A stretch of 64,000 nt of DNA from Actinomycetales bacterium (GCA_002919305.1 PKFB01000007.1:1-64000), one strand, 5' to 3'; shown: positions 1-7,218, numbered from the stretch's first letter. Notes: a model not told the origin generated them from the letters alone. Numbers and translations are program-made.

Positions 1-1122
1 CACGTCGGCGTGCGCGGTATGCCCGCACGCCGTACAGGCGAACTCGGCTTGGGTGACGCGGTTCTCCGCAGCGCAGTGCCCGCAGCGGGCGCACGTGCGG
101 GATGTGTTGGCGGGGTTCACCGCGATCAGCTCGCGACCGGCGCTTTCAGCCTTGTGCGCGAGGATCGTCAGGAACACCCCCCAACCCGCATCCAGGATGC
201 TTCGGTTCAAACCGGACTTCTGCGCGACGTTGCGTCCGGGGTTGTCGATCGTGCCGGACGCCGAGCGGGTCATGTTCGCGATCCGCAGGTCCTCGTGCAC
301 GATCACGTCATAGTCGCGGACCAGGTCGAGCGCGGCCTTGTGCGCGTGGTCGAGGCGCTGCCGCCGGACCTTCGCATGCAGGGCAGCAACCCTCGCCACC
401 GCCTTAAGCCGCCTTTTGCTGCCCCGCTTCTTGCGGGCGAGGTCGCGCTGCGCGGCAGCGAGCCGGTCGGCGGTGGCGGCGAGGTGGCGCGGGTTGGCCA
501 GATGCTCCCCGTCAGAGGTGGTGACCAACGAGGCCACGCCCATGTCCAGACCGACGACTGCACCGGTCGCAGGCAGTGGTTCGGCGGGCACGTCGTCGCA
601 TGCCAGGATCACGTACCAGCGGCGGCCTTCCCGTTTGACGCTGATCGTCTTCACCCGGCCGCGCACGGGGCGGTGCTGATGCACGCGGACATGCCCGATG
701 CCTTGCAATCGCACGTAGGTCGCGGTCGGGTGCTCGGGCTGGGAGTCCCACCGGCAGCCGTCACCGTCCTTCGGCCATTCGACCGTGTCGAACCAGCCGC
801 GGCCCTTAAAGCGGGGGAAGCCCGGCTTCTGCCCGGCCTTGACACGGCGGAAGAACGCGGCGAACGCCTTGTCCAACCGTCGCAGGGTGGCCTGCTGGGA
901 GGAGAACGACCACCGGCCCTGCCCGTCCGGGTCGTCCGCGCGGATGTGCTTCAGCTCGGCCGACTGGTCTCCGTACCGGATCGTCACACCTGCCATGCGG
1001 TAGGCGGTGCGGCGGTGCTCAAGGGCCGCGTTGTACAGCGTGCGGTGGTCCTCCAGGCAGGCCGCGAGCGCGATCTCCTGGCGGCGGGTGGGGCGCAGCA
1101 GGAACTTGTACGACCTACGCAC
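1..1122 (-). CDS. tnpB: RNA-guided endonuclease TnpB, C-terminus outside the window
   Basis: I translated 374 residues. TnpB is a DNA nuclease guided by an RNA from the element's right end. It cuts the empty donor site and so helps keep the element. The RuvC-type acidic residues are visible: D193 in GLDMGV, E277 in HEDLR, and D373 in HAD at the very edge. A zinc ribbon (C344-x2-C347, C363-x2-C366) lies between the second and third. The N-terminal part (residues 1-180) includes the usual SYKFLLRPT opening. The start is a GTG at 1122 that overlaps the tnpA stop, giving translational coupling; GTG codons a few bases upstream are alternatives. No frameshift is seen, so the protein is probably active. 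Only a few codons should be missing. Confidence 0.9.
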   Translation of the reverse strand, partial: MRRSYKFLLRPTRRQEIALAACLEDHRTLYNAALEHRRTAYRMAGVTIRYGDQSAELKHIRADDPDGQGRWSFSSQQATLRRLDKAFAAFFRRVKAGQKPGFPRFKGRGWFDTVEWPKDGDGCRWDSQPEHPTATYVRLQGIGHVRVHQHRPVRGRVKTISVKREGRRWYVILACDDVPAEPLPATGAVVGLDMGVASLVTTSDGEHLANPRHLAATADRLAAAQRDLARKKRGSKRRLKAVARVAALHAKVRRQRLDHAHKAALDLVRDYDVIVHEDLRIANMTRSASGTIDNPGRNVAQKSGLNRSILDAGWGVFLTILAHKAESAGRELIAVNPANTSRTCARCGHCAAENRVTQAEFACTACGHTAHADV

Positions 1123-1537
1123 GGCCACCACCCTTGGACGGCCGCCCGTACTGCGTCTCGATGTACCGCTGCACCGTCTGCGCGGACACAGCGCCGACCG
1201 TGGCCACGAAGTAGGACCGCGACCACAGCGTGGGCAGCCGGGAGCGCAGGTGCGGAAACTCGGCACGCAGGTGGTGTGAGGTGAGGCCCTTGAACTGGTT
1301 TGCCACGTACGACGGCGAGTCCTTCGGGTGCGCCTTGACAAACAGGTGCACGTGGTCAGGCATCACCTCAAGGGCCACGATCTCCCACCCGTGCTCGTCG
1401 GCCTTGGCGCGAATCAGCTCCTCAAGGCGGTCCTTCACCCGGCCGCCAAGGACGGGGCGGCGGTACTTCGGGCACCACACCACGTGGTACCCGAGGTCAT
1501 ACGCCGCACCGGGAGAAGTGCGCACCCGACGAGTCAC
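1115..1537 (-). CDS. tnpA: IS200/IS605-family transposase TnpA (Y1 HUH)
   Basis: This 140-aa protein is a normal length for the family. It is a single-domain HUH transposase that acts as a dimer on single-stranded hairpin ends. The metal-binding pair H62/H64 lies in PDHVHLF and the catalytic tyrosine is probably Y125 in VQRYIETQ. The GTG start at 1537 gives the usual opening leading to YHVVWCPKYRRPVL. It overlaps tnpB by a few bases. All key residues are present, so it is likely functional. Confidence 0.93.
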   Translation of the reverse strand: MTRRVRTSPGAAYDLGYHVVWCPKYRRPVLGGRVKDRLEELIRAKADEHGWEIVALEVMPDHVHLFVKAHPKDSPSYVANQFKGLTSHHLRAEFPHLRSRLPTLWSRSYFVATVGAVSAQTVQRYIETQYGRPSKGGGRA

Positions 1538-1655
1538 ACGATCATTATACGGGCGTCGCCCATCTAACGACTATCGAAAGGTTGAGCCGGTGCGCACTCC
1601 GTGCTTGGTCCTGTCCCGCTGGCGCGGGCCAGTCCCTACCGGGACCCCGATTCAC

Positions 1656-1675
1656 CCGTCGCCTGAAGGCGACGG
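1656..1675. repeat. Subterminal hairpin of the IS200/IS605 left end
   Basis: A perfect 8-bp stem (CCGTCGCC / GGCGACGG) with a 4-nt loop lies 18 bp inside the inferred element boundary and upstream of tnpA. TnpA of this family recognises such hairpins in single-stranded form. Its position between tnpA and the broken transporter gene supports this role. Confidence 0.7.
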
Positions 1676-1692
1676 TCCCCTCGGGAGGTTCT

Positions 1693-2274
1693 GATGGCCA
1701 GGGCCAGGCCGTCGGCTTTAGGAAACCGGCCACCGACCCGGGCGCTGCACACGATGTACGCCGCCCACAGCGTCGCTGACAACAAGGCGAAGCCCACCCC
1801 GGCCGGATTGAGACGGTCAAACCCACCGTTGCCCAGCAGGAACACCCCGACCAACGCCAGCAGCGCCCACAGCCAACTCACCGCACGCCGGGCGGTGACC
1901 ACCGACAGCAGAAGCGGCCCCAGCACCTCCAAGGTGACCGCCGGCCCCAACGGGATCCGGTCAATGGCCAGGTAGATCGCGGTGTTCATCCCCGCCAGCA
2001 CCACCCCAAACCCCACGATCAGACCCCAGTCTCGGCGGGCGTACCCCCGCATCCGGGGCCGGCACAGCGCCAGCAGCAACACAGCGGCGATCACCAGCCG
2101 CAACGTCACCACACCGGCCACCCCGACCCGGGGAAACAACAAGGCCGCGATCGCGGCACCGAACTGCACCGACACCGCCCCGCCCAACACCAGACCAACC
2201 GCGCCGATCGGGGCGCGGGAGCGACGCGGCACATCGGGGTCAGCGGTTCGGGCTGCGGTGGGGGTCGCCGTCAC
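1693..2274 (-). pseudogene. EamA/RhtA-family transporter gene interrupted by the IS element
   Basis: The first about 194 residues match the EamA (drug/metabolite transporter) fold: hydrophobic helices, GAVSVQFGAAIAALLFPR near the N-terminus, and PLGPAVTLEVLGPLL in the middle. The family normally has about 290-300 residues and ten membrane segments. Here the frame runs from DGLALA straight into IS sequence and stops at 1636 after about 18 foreign residues. The missing C-terminal half probably lies beyond the left window edge on the other side of the element. Homologues export amino acids or drugs; the substrate cannot be told. Confidence 0.8.
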
Positions 2275-2479
2275 GCCTCCACGCTACGAACCGCGTCGCC
2301 CCGCCAAACCGCAGGGGATTGGGAGTACGCGCAAGCAGGCGGCGTCCGCCCGCCGCGGGGTTACCGGCGTCTGTCACACCCCGGTGGAGTTCTCCGTTCC
2401 GCTGTTGTGGGTCGGCCCGGACGGTACGCTGACTTCAATTCACATATCGGGCATTCCATGCATCGATCGGGAGAATGCC

Positions 2480-2905
2480 GTGAACTGGAGTGGTGGATCG
2501 TTGATAGCCACCATCGCCGTGGGCGCGCTCACCATCGGAGCGGCTCCGTCCATGGCGGCAAGCGCCGACATCGGCTGGGTGTACACCGCCGATGCTCCAT
2601 CCGGCGGGCGGGCGTACTTCGACGCCGACTACGCCGGACACCCCAGCAACGAAAGCCTGATCGTCTGCGATCAGCGAGCGGACACCTACGGCGCCATCGC
2701 GTACCTGGCCTCAGGAACCGAACCGAATGCCCAAGGCGACCCGCCGGTGACCCTGTTCCACAAAGACCCCGGCACCTTCGACGGCTGCCACGCCCTGGTC
2801 GGGGACTTCTTCCCCGAAGACACCCCCGTGCAGCTGCGGGTATGCCTGTACCAGTACCCCGAGTACGAGTACTCCTGCAGCGCCTGGATACCAGGGAGGG
2901 CCTGA
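2480..2905 (+). CDS. Secreted hypothetical protein with four cysteines
   Basis: A GTG start at 2480 with GGGAG seven bases upstream gives 141 aa. The N-terminus has a hydrophobic stretch (SLIATIAVGALTIGAA) followed by SMAASA, a plausible signal-peptidase site near residue 28, although the n-region has no basic residue. The mature part is small and acidic with four cysteines (VCDQ, GCHA, VCLY, SCSAW) that could form two disulfides after export. I recognise no family. It stands alone between the IS-disrupted transporter and the convergent sugar kinase. Confidence 0.65.
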   Translation: MNWSGGSLIATIAVGALTIGAAPSMAASADIGWVYTADAPSGGRAYFDADYAGHPSNESLIVCDQRADTYGAIAYLASGTEPNAQGDPPVTLFHKDPGTFDGCHALVGDFFPEDTPVQLRVCLYQYPEYEYSCSAWIPGRA

Positions 2906-2934
2906 GCCCTGCCCGCTCAGCGTCTGCCGGCCGG

Positions 2935-4356
2935 CTAGTCGGCGGTGACGGCGGGCAGGAAACGGTCGTGGTAGAACCGGTCATAGCGGGCGGCCTCATC
3001 AGGGTCGATGGCCAGCCGCCGGGTAGGCAGGGTCGCGGCGGGCACCCCCAAGCCGATCCGCGCCGCCAGCATCGCCGCCCCCGCACACACTGTGTCGGGG
3101 GTATCCACCAGCCGGGAAGGCGCCGGATTCACCGCTACCTTGATCCGCATCCAGTGCTCATTCCGGGTCGGCCCGCCGACCACGACGGTCTGAATGGGAG
3201 CCCGCCCGGTCACCCGCTGGTGCGCCGTGCTCATCCACCTCAGGTGCATACAGGCGCCCTCCAGCAACGCCACCCCAAGATGCGCCAGAACATGGTGGGG
3301 AGCCAGGCCGCTGATCCGCAGCCGCCGGTTCGGGTCTGGCGCCGGCGCTCCCCGACCCGACAGGTAGGGCTCAACCACGATGCCGGTGGGACGCTCGGTC
3401 ACCTCCGCCACCAGCGCGGTGAAACGCCGGTACCCCTCCTCATCGGGCTTGCTGCCCAGGTAGCCGGTGATGAACCAGTCAACCAGCCGCCCCGCCCCAG
3501 GAAACCCAGAGATTAAGCAATAGGTTGAGCCGTCGACGAACCGGTTCCACGACACACCGGTCCCCGCGGTGAGGCCGGTGGGGCACCGATCGGTGAGCGT
3601 GATGAACGCTTCGGCGGTACCTAAGGAGTCAGCCGTGTCGCCTGCGGCACGGGCACCGGCGGCGTAGGCGGCGACCAGATGGTCATGCCCGGCGACCACC
3701 ACCGGGGTTCCCGCGGCCAGTCCGCACCGGTCGGCCATCGCCGGGCTCACCATGCCGATCCCTGTGGCCGGAGGCACCTGCTGTGGGGTGACCCCGGCCG
3801 CGGCGAGCAGATCCGGGTGGTAGCGGCCCGCGGCGATGTCGTATCCCCCGGTACGCCCCGCCAAAGTCGGATCGGTGACCGGGGCGCCGGTCAGGACCGA
3901 GGCGACCAGGTCAGGCGCCCCCAGCCACACCCGATCACCGCTCAACAGGCCGGGTTGGGTACGCGTCAGCCAGCGCCACCGCGCCAGCGGAGTCTTCGCT
4001 CCCAGGGTCACGCCGGTCCGGTTGAACAGCTCCTGCCGTCCCAGCTCAGCACCGAGCATCCGAGCGTCTTCCCCGCCGCGCGGATCATCCCAACGGATCA
4101 GCGGATGCAGCGGGGTGAGATCAGCGTCGACGACCACGCCGCTTTCGGCCATACCCGCCACTCCCACCGCCACCGGGGCGTGGTCCGCCCGCTCCGCGAG
4201 CCCGCGTACCTCCGCTAAGACCTCGCTGACCAGCCGCGCCGCATCGGTCGGAGTAGGCCACCGCCGCAAGGCGACACACGAACCGTCCAGCCGGTAAAGC
4301 CCGACCTTGGTGTTCGTGGTTCCCACATCCACGCCCACGACGAGCGCGCCAGCCAC
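2935..4356 (-). CDS. FGGY-family carbohydrate kinase
   Basis: FGGY kinases phosphorylate sugars and polyols such as xylulose, gluconate or glycerol with ATP. The N-terminal phosphate-binding motif VGVDVGTTNTKVGLY is clear, a mid-protein VVVAGHDHLVAAYA segment matches the second domain, and VVVGGPTRNEHWMRIKVAV matches the adenosine motif near the C-terminus. An in-frame ATG lies upstream, but I prefer the GTG at 4356 because a strong GGAGGTGAG ribosome site precedes it. This gives 473 aa, the normal size. No sugar transporter or isomerase is adjacent, so the substrate is unknown; gluconate or xylulose are the likeliest. Confidence 0.85.
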   Translation of the reverse strand: MAGALVVGVDVGTTNTKVGLYRLDGSCVALRRWPTPTDAARLVSEVLAEVRGLAERADHAPVAVGVAGMAESGVVVDADLTPLHPLIRWDDPRGGEDARMLGAELGRQELFNRTGVTLGAKTPLARWRWLTRTQPGLLSGDRVWLGAPDLVASVLTGAPVTDPTLAGRTGGYDIAAGRYHPDLLAAAGVTPQQVPPATGIGMVSPAMADRCGLAAGTPVVVAGHDHLVAAYAAGARAAGDTADSLGTAEAFITLTDRCPTGLTAGTGVSWNRFVDGSTYCLISGFPGAGRLVDWFITGYLGSKPDEEGYRRFTALVAEVTERPTGIVVEPYLSGRGAPAPDPNRRLRISGLAPHHVLAHLGVALLEGACMHLRWMSTAHQRVTGRAPIQTVVVGGPTRNEHWMRIKVAVNPAPSRLVDTPDTVCAGAAMLAARIGLGVPAATLPTRRLAIDPDEAARYDRFYHDRFLPAVTAD

Positions 4357-5169
4357 GACCTCACCTCCGGCTCCCGTATCAAGACTGTCCACGATGGATT
4401 AATGAGTGGACAACGATATCCGGTCTACCCTTTCAGCGGGCACGTCAGATTGTTAATTTTCTGACCCTCGCGAAGGCGTTACGGGCAACCTGCGAAAACG
4501 CGTCGGTGATCGCTGTCGAAGCATGACGCAACGCGACTTCGACCCCTCGGCGTGACCTTTCCGCGGGCGGAGACACCACAGCCCTGGCGTCGACAGCGCT
4601 GCTCAACGGTGCGGGACCCTCGAGACCGGCACGGAGCGGGGAGCCAGACAGTGAAGGAGATCAATGAACATATTCGAATGACATGCTGTTTTAACGCGGC
4701 GGGCGCGCATAAGTCTTGGCTGGCTCCTCGCGAGGAAAGTGCCCGCGAATCCTGGAATGTGAGGAAAGACTGAACAGAAGCGGTTCAGCTGGGGTGTCGA
4801 TAACACAGGTGCCCGTCCCTCGTCACGCTGTGTCCAGTGAGCGTCTCCCCCAGCGGCGTCGGTCAGCTCGCCCGCGCGTACTCGACCTGGAGGGCTTCGG
4901 TCGCCTTCTCCATCAAGCTGTTCGGCGCCGAACCGGCCCAAGCGCCGTCCCGGCTACGTCAACTTCACCGTCGCTGAGCCGCCGTCCACTGCTACCACCG
5001 TGCAGCACGTAGCCGCCAGCGCTACCGCGGGCTGCTGTTGACCCACTGACACCGTTGCGAGCTGCCGATCACAGGTCGGCACCTCACCGCCGCCCCAGCA
5101 GCATCGGTCGCACGGCCACTCACCCACGACTGTCACACCCCGCAGGGCGGGTGCTGCCGCGCATACGTT
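4357..5169. other. Gene-poor interval of about 0.8 kb
   Basis: I find no recognisable gene. The stretch near 4440-4470 and 4660-4720 is more AT-rich than the surroundings and probably carries the kinase promoter. The reading frames here have no ribosome site and no family character. Confidence 0.5.
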
Positions 5170-5207
5170 TTGACTCTCCAGTTACTGGAGACTCTACGGT
5201 CGGGCGC
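5170..5207 (+). promoter_or_regulatory. MerR-type promoter with 19-bp spacer and dyad
   Basis: TTGACT (5170-5175) and TACGGT (5195-5200) are separated by exactly 19 bp. The spacer contains the perfect dyad CTCCAGT-T-ACTGGAG (5176-5190). An overlong 19-bp spacer with a central dyad is the hallmark of promoters activated by MerR-family proteins through DNA untwisting. The expected transcription start coincides with the ATG at 5208, so the message is probably leaderless. Confidence 0.75.
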
Positions 5208-5684
5208 ATGAACGCCAACGACACCATTCCGCCGGAAATCACCCGTGACATCTACGGCATGCCGATGTTCGTCACTCTGACCGTCGCCGACCTCGACCGC
5301 AGCGTCGACTGGTACGTCAACGGGCTCGACTTCATCTCACTGTTCACGATCCCCGGCCCTCACGGCCCAGTGCTGGTGCACCTCCGTCGCTGGCGCTACC
5401 AGGACATCCTGATACGCCAGGGAGAAGCCCCGACGGGCGGTGACTGGACGGTGAGCGTCATGGCCACCATCGACCAGCTAGATGAGATCGCCGCCCGGGC
5501 GCGAGCGCACGGCGGCGGTGTGGTGGAGGGCCCGTTCGACACCCCCTGGAACACCCGGGACCTGAAGGTCACCGACCCCGACGGCTACACCCTCGTCTAC
5601 ACCGCGCGCCGCCCTGAAGGAACCCGCGACGAGAAATTCAGCGCGATGATCCAGGAGCAGGCCCGTGAGCAACTCGGCCGGTGA
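5208..5684 (+). CDS. VOC (glyoxalase/bleomycin-resistance fold) family protein
   Basis: The protein has 158 aa and the two beta-alpha-beta-beta-beta modules of the VOC fold: MFVTLTVADLDRSVDWYVNG at the start and GVVEGPFDTPWNTRDLKVTD then PDGYTLVYT at the end. VOC proteins bind a metal or sequester or modify small molecules; the ligand here is unknown. The ATG at 5208 was chosen because it sits where transcription from the MerR-type promoter should begin; no Shine-Dalgarno precedes it. No MerR gene is adjacent, so regulation may be by an unlinked regulator. A weak hairpin follows the stop. Confidence 0.85.
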   Translation: MNANDTIPPEITRDIYGMPMFVTLTVADLDRSVDWYVNGLDFISLFTIPGPHGPVLVHLRRWRYQDILIRQGEAPTGGDWTVSVMATIDQLDEIAARARAHGGGVVEGPFDTPWNTRDLKVTDPDGYTLVYTARRPEGTRDEKFSAMIQEQAREQLGR

Positions 5685-5690
5685 TGGCCT

Positions 5691-5721
5691 CCTTCGCGCT
5701 AAACACCCTTCCCTGCGAAGG
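5691..5721 (+). terminator. Possible terminator after the VOC gene
   Basis: A 7-bp stem (CCTTCGC / GCGAAGG) with a 17-nt loop starts seven bases after the stop codon. There is no T-run, so this is tentative. Confidence 0.35.
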
Positions 5722-6216
5722 CCCCGTGAAGGTACGCGCGTCGGCGTACCACAAGATCCGTGCTTTGTGACAGCTCCGCGTCCGCCATGGAACCCCATGC
5801 CGTGGACGCAGAGGCACAGGCCGCGCCGTCAATGACGGTGAGAGCAGGCTCTTACACCAGCACGGCCAGTCCACTGTGACATCCAGCCCACTAAGGGTGA
5901 TGACGCAACTCTAACCTTAAATCGCAGGTCAGACCCGCTTTTCGAGGCTCGGTTGAGTTGATTTTTGCAGCGGTCCGCCGGTTGTGCATCTGTGCTGGTC
6001 AGAGCGTCAAACCCAATGATCACTGGGCTGACTATGGCGGTGAGCTCTCGCTGACGTGAGCTTCATTGTCAGATGGGTCCGCCATGGGTACTCGCTGAAG
6101 CAACGGCAAGGTTGAGCGTTTCCCTTGCCTTGATGGCTGATCACTGGGCGGATGTCATCAAGGGCACCACCACAGGCTCTGGCGGCGCGTACGCGTACAC
6201 AGGAAATACACATGAA
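5722..6216. other. Non-coding interval downstream of the tRNA array
   Basis: No gene or RNA is recognised. TGATCACTGGGC occurs twice (6017-6028 and 6140-6151), a direct repeat that may be chance. Confidence 0.4.
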
Positions 6217-6250
6217 GCGGCCCTGGCCTGCCATCCCAAGCCAGGGCCGC
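6217..6250 (-). terminator. Strong hairpin ending the tRNA array
   Basis: A perfect 11-bp GC-rich stem (GCGGCCCTGGC / GCCAGGGCCGC) with a 12-nt loop lies 34 bp beyond the last tRNA. On the minus strand it is followed by a T-containing tract. It is the natural terminator of the array transcript. Confidence 0.65.
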
Positions 6251-6283
6251 GCGTGGGGGTGGATGGCATGTGGATATGGGAAG

Positions 6284-6356
6284 CGCCTCCGGCTGGACTC
6301 AAACCAGCGACCCCCGGGTCCGGAACCCAGTGCTCTATCCGCTGAGCTACGGAGGC
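6284..6356 (-). tRNA. tRNA-Arg (anticodon CCG)
   Basis: All four arms fold: acceptor GCCTCCG/CGGAGGC, D stem GCTC/GAGC, anticodon loop TTCCGGA reading CGG codons, T stem GCTGG/CCAGC with loop TTTGAGT. The discriminator is G and no CCA is encoded. It is the last gene of the array. Confidence 0.92.
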
Positions 6357-6485
6357 TCTGACCGTGAAGCGTGGTGTGGGCGGCGTTCCTGCCAGGACCA
6401 CCAGGGGCGGTCCACTCGGCGGTCGTCTCACCTGGTGGGGTGCGCCGGTAGCGGCGGTGGTCCTGACACCCCGATAGCAAGAGGG

Positions 6486-6559
6486 CGTCCCGGGCTGGAT
6501 TTGAACCAGCGTCTGCGTCCCTGCAAGGGGCGTCCTCTTCCAAACTGAGGTACCGGGAC
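6486..6559 (-). tRNA. tRNA-like gene with anticodon TGC but no alanine identity pair
   Basis: Acceptor GTCCCGG/CCGGGAC, D stem CCTC/GAGG and T stem GCTGG/CCAGC are perfect. The anticodon loop CTTGCAG reads as TGC (alanine). The anticodon stem CGCCC/GGACG has a C29-A41 mismatch, and the third acceptor pair is C3-G70 instead of the G3-U70 that alanyl-tRNA synthetase requires. It may be charged by another enzyme or be non-functional. Confidence 0.75.
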
Positions 6560-6586
6560 AACAACAGTTATGGAGTGAGCTTAAAG

Positions 6587-6659
6587 GTGCCCGGGCTGGA
6601 CTCGAACCAGCGTCCTCCGGCCCAGCCGGGCGGTGCTCTGTCCGCTGAGCTACCGGGAC
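6587..6659 (-). tRNA. Degenerate tRNA-like gene, anticodon uncertain
   Basis: The D stem GCTC/GAGC and T arm GCTGG-TTCGAGT-CCAGC are intact, but the acceptor GTCCCGG pairs with CCGGGCA only over five base pairs. The anticodon region does not give a seven-base loop with U33; the simplest fold is CCGGC-TGG-GCCGG. A proline anticodon (GGG or TGG) is possible. I regard it as a decaying or pseudo-tRNA. Confidence 0.55.
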
Positions 6660-6707
6660 CAGAATCGGGGATCGTGCCTGACTATAACGATCGAGTTCCC
6701 TTTCGCG

Positions 6708-6780
6708 TACGCCGCGAGGGAGTCGAACCCTCGACCCGCTGGTTAAGAGCCGGCTGCTCTGGCCTCTGAGCTAACGGCGC
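6708..6780 (-). tRNA. tRNA-Lys (anticodon CTT)
   Basis: Acceptor GCGCCGT/GCGGCGT with wobble pairs at both ends, D stem GCTC/GAGC, T stem GAGGG/CCCTC with TTCGACT. The loop CTCTTAA gives CTT. The anticodon stem GCCGG/CCAGC has a C29-A41 mismatch, the same place as in the gene at 6486. Discriminator A. Confidence 0.85.
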
Positions 6781-6803
6781 GTAATAAATATTGAAGTGAT
6801 GTG

Positions 6804-6877
6804 TACCCCCAGCAGGACTCGAACCTGCGACCTCGACGTTCGTAGCGTCGCGCGCTGTCCAACTGCGCCATGGGGGC
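6804..6877 (-). tRNA. tRNA-Arg (anticodon ACG)
   Basis: Acceptor GCCCCCA/TGGGGGT, D stem GCGC/GCGC, anticodon stem CGACG/CGTCG with loop CTACGAA, T stem GCAGG/CCTGC. The A34 would be edited to inosine to read CGN codons. G1-U72 is a wobble closing pair. Discriminator A. Confidence 0.9.
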
Positions 6878-6883
6878 GTTATG

Positions 6884-6957
6884 TCCCGCCGGCAGGAGTT
6901 GAACCTGCGACCTCCGCTGTATCAGAGCGGCGCCCTTACCACTTGGGCCACGGCGGG
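6884..6957 (-). tRNA. tRNA with anticodon GAT (isoleucine)
   Basis: Acceptor CCCGCCG/CGGCGGG, D stem GCCC/GGGC, anticodon stem CCGCT/AGCGG with loop CTGATAC, T stem GCAGG/CCTGC. The anticodon reads ATC. The C1-G72 pair and a C at position 38 are unusual for isoleucine tRNA. Only six bases separate it from the next array gene. Confidence 0.85.
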
Positions 6958-6985
6958 AATTCACACAGGCAAATATGGGAGTGAG

Positions 6986-7060
6986 TACCCGGGGCACGAT
7001 TCGAACGCGCACTGTCCTGACCCTGAATCAGGTGCCTCCTGCCGGTTGGGCTACCCGGGC
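6986..7060 (-). tRNA. tRNA with leucine anticodon CAG but short variable loop
   Basis: Acceptor GCCCGGG/CCCGGGT, anticodon stem CCTGA/TCAGG with loop TTCAGGG, T stem GCGCG/CGTGC all fold; the D stem has one mismatch. The anticodon CAG reads CTG leucine codons. Bacterial leucine tRNAs are normally class II with a long variable arm; this one has only five bases, so its charging is uncertain. Confidence 0.8.
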
Positions 7061-7071
7061 ATGGGGGAGCG

Positions 7072-7145
7072 TGGACTCTGCCGGATTTGAACCGGCGACC
7101 TCCTGCGTGCAAGGCAGGCGCTCTACACCACTGAGCTAAGAGCCC
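7072..7145 (-). tRNA. tRNA-Ala (anticodon TGC)
   Basis: Acceptor GGGCTCT/AGAGTCC contains the G3-U70 alanine identity pair. D stem GCTC/GAGC, loop CTTGCAC, T stem GCCGG/CCGGC, discriminator A. It is canonical and is the first gene of the array. Confidence 0.95.
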
Positions 7146-7149
7146 GGGG

Positions 7150-7218
7150 GCCGGTCCGCCGGGTCAGCGTCCGGCGGACCGGCGCATGCCCTCGGCGCGG
7201 TAGCGGTACGCCGAGGGC
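7150..7218. repeat. Two consecutive strong hairpins upstream of the tRNA array
   Basis: The first is a perfect 13-bp stem (7150-7162 with 7171-7183) and an 8-nt loop. The second is a perfect 10-bp stem (GCCCTCGGCG 7188-7197 with 7209-7218) and an 11-nt loop. They start five bases before the first tRNA, so they would be in the 5' leader of the array or insulate it from upstream transcription. Confidence 0.7.

Larger units (their letters stand above)
1..1693 (-). mobile_element. IS200/IS605-family insertion sequence, cut by left window edge
   Basis: The segment holds a Y1 transposase gene (tnpA), an overlapping tnpB and, on the far side of tnpA, a subterminal hairpin as expected at the left end of this family. 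These elements move as single-stranded DNA and make no target duplication. The outer boundary is placed near 1693 because the EamA reading frame coming from 2274 loses family similarity there. The opposite end, with any guide-RNA region, lies outside the window. Confidence 0.85.

Noticed and set aside
10-1284. Long + strand open frame over the tnpB gene
   Set aside because: It is antisense to a clear TnpB with RuvC and zinc-ribbon residues and has no family character.
2407-3516. Arg/Gly/Pro-rich + strand frame
   Set aside because: It overlaps the secreted protein in another frame and the FGGY kinase antisense; composition is typical of a shadow frame in high-G+C DNA.
6017-6151. 12-bp direct repeat TGATCACTGGGC, 123 bp apart
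   Set aside because: Considered as attachment sites of a mobile tRNA array, but it is short, lies on one side of the array only and contains a common palindrome.
6007-7090. Several open frames across the tRNA array, with recurring Asn-Gln-Arg segments
   Set aside because: They are translations of tRNA T-arms and acceptor stems, not proteins.
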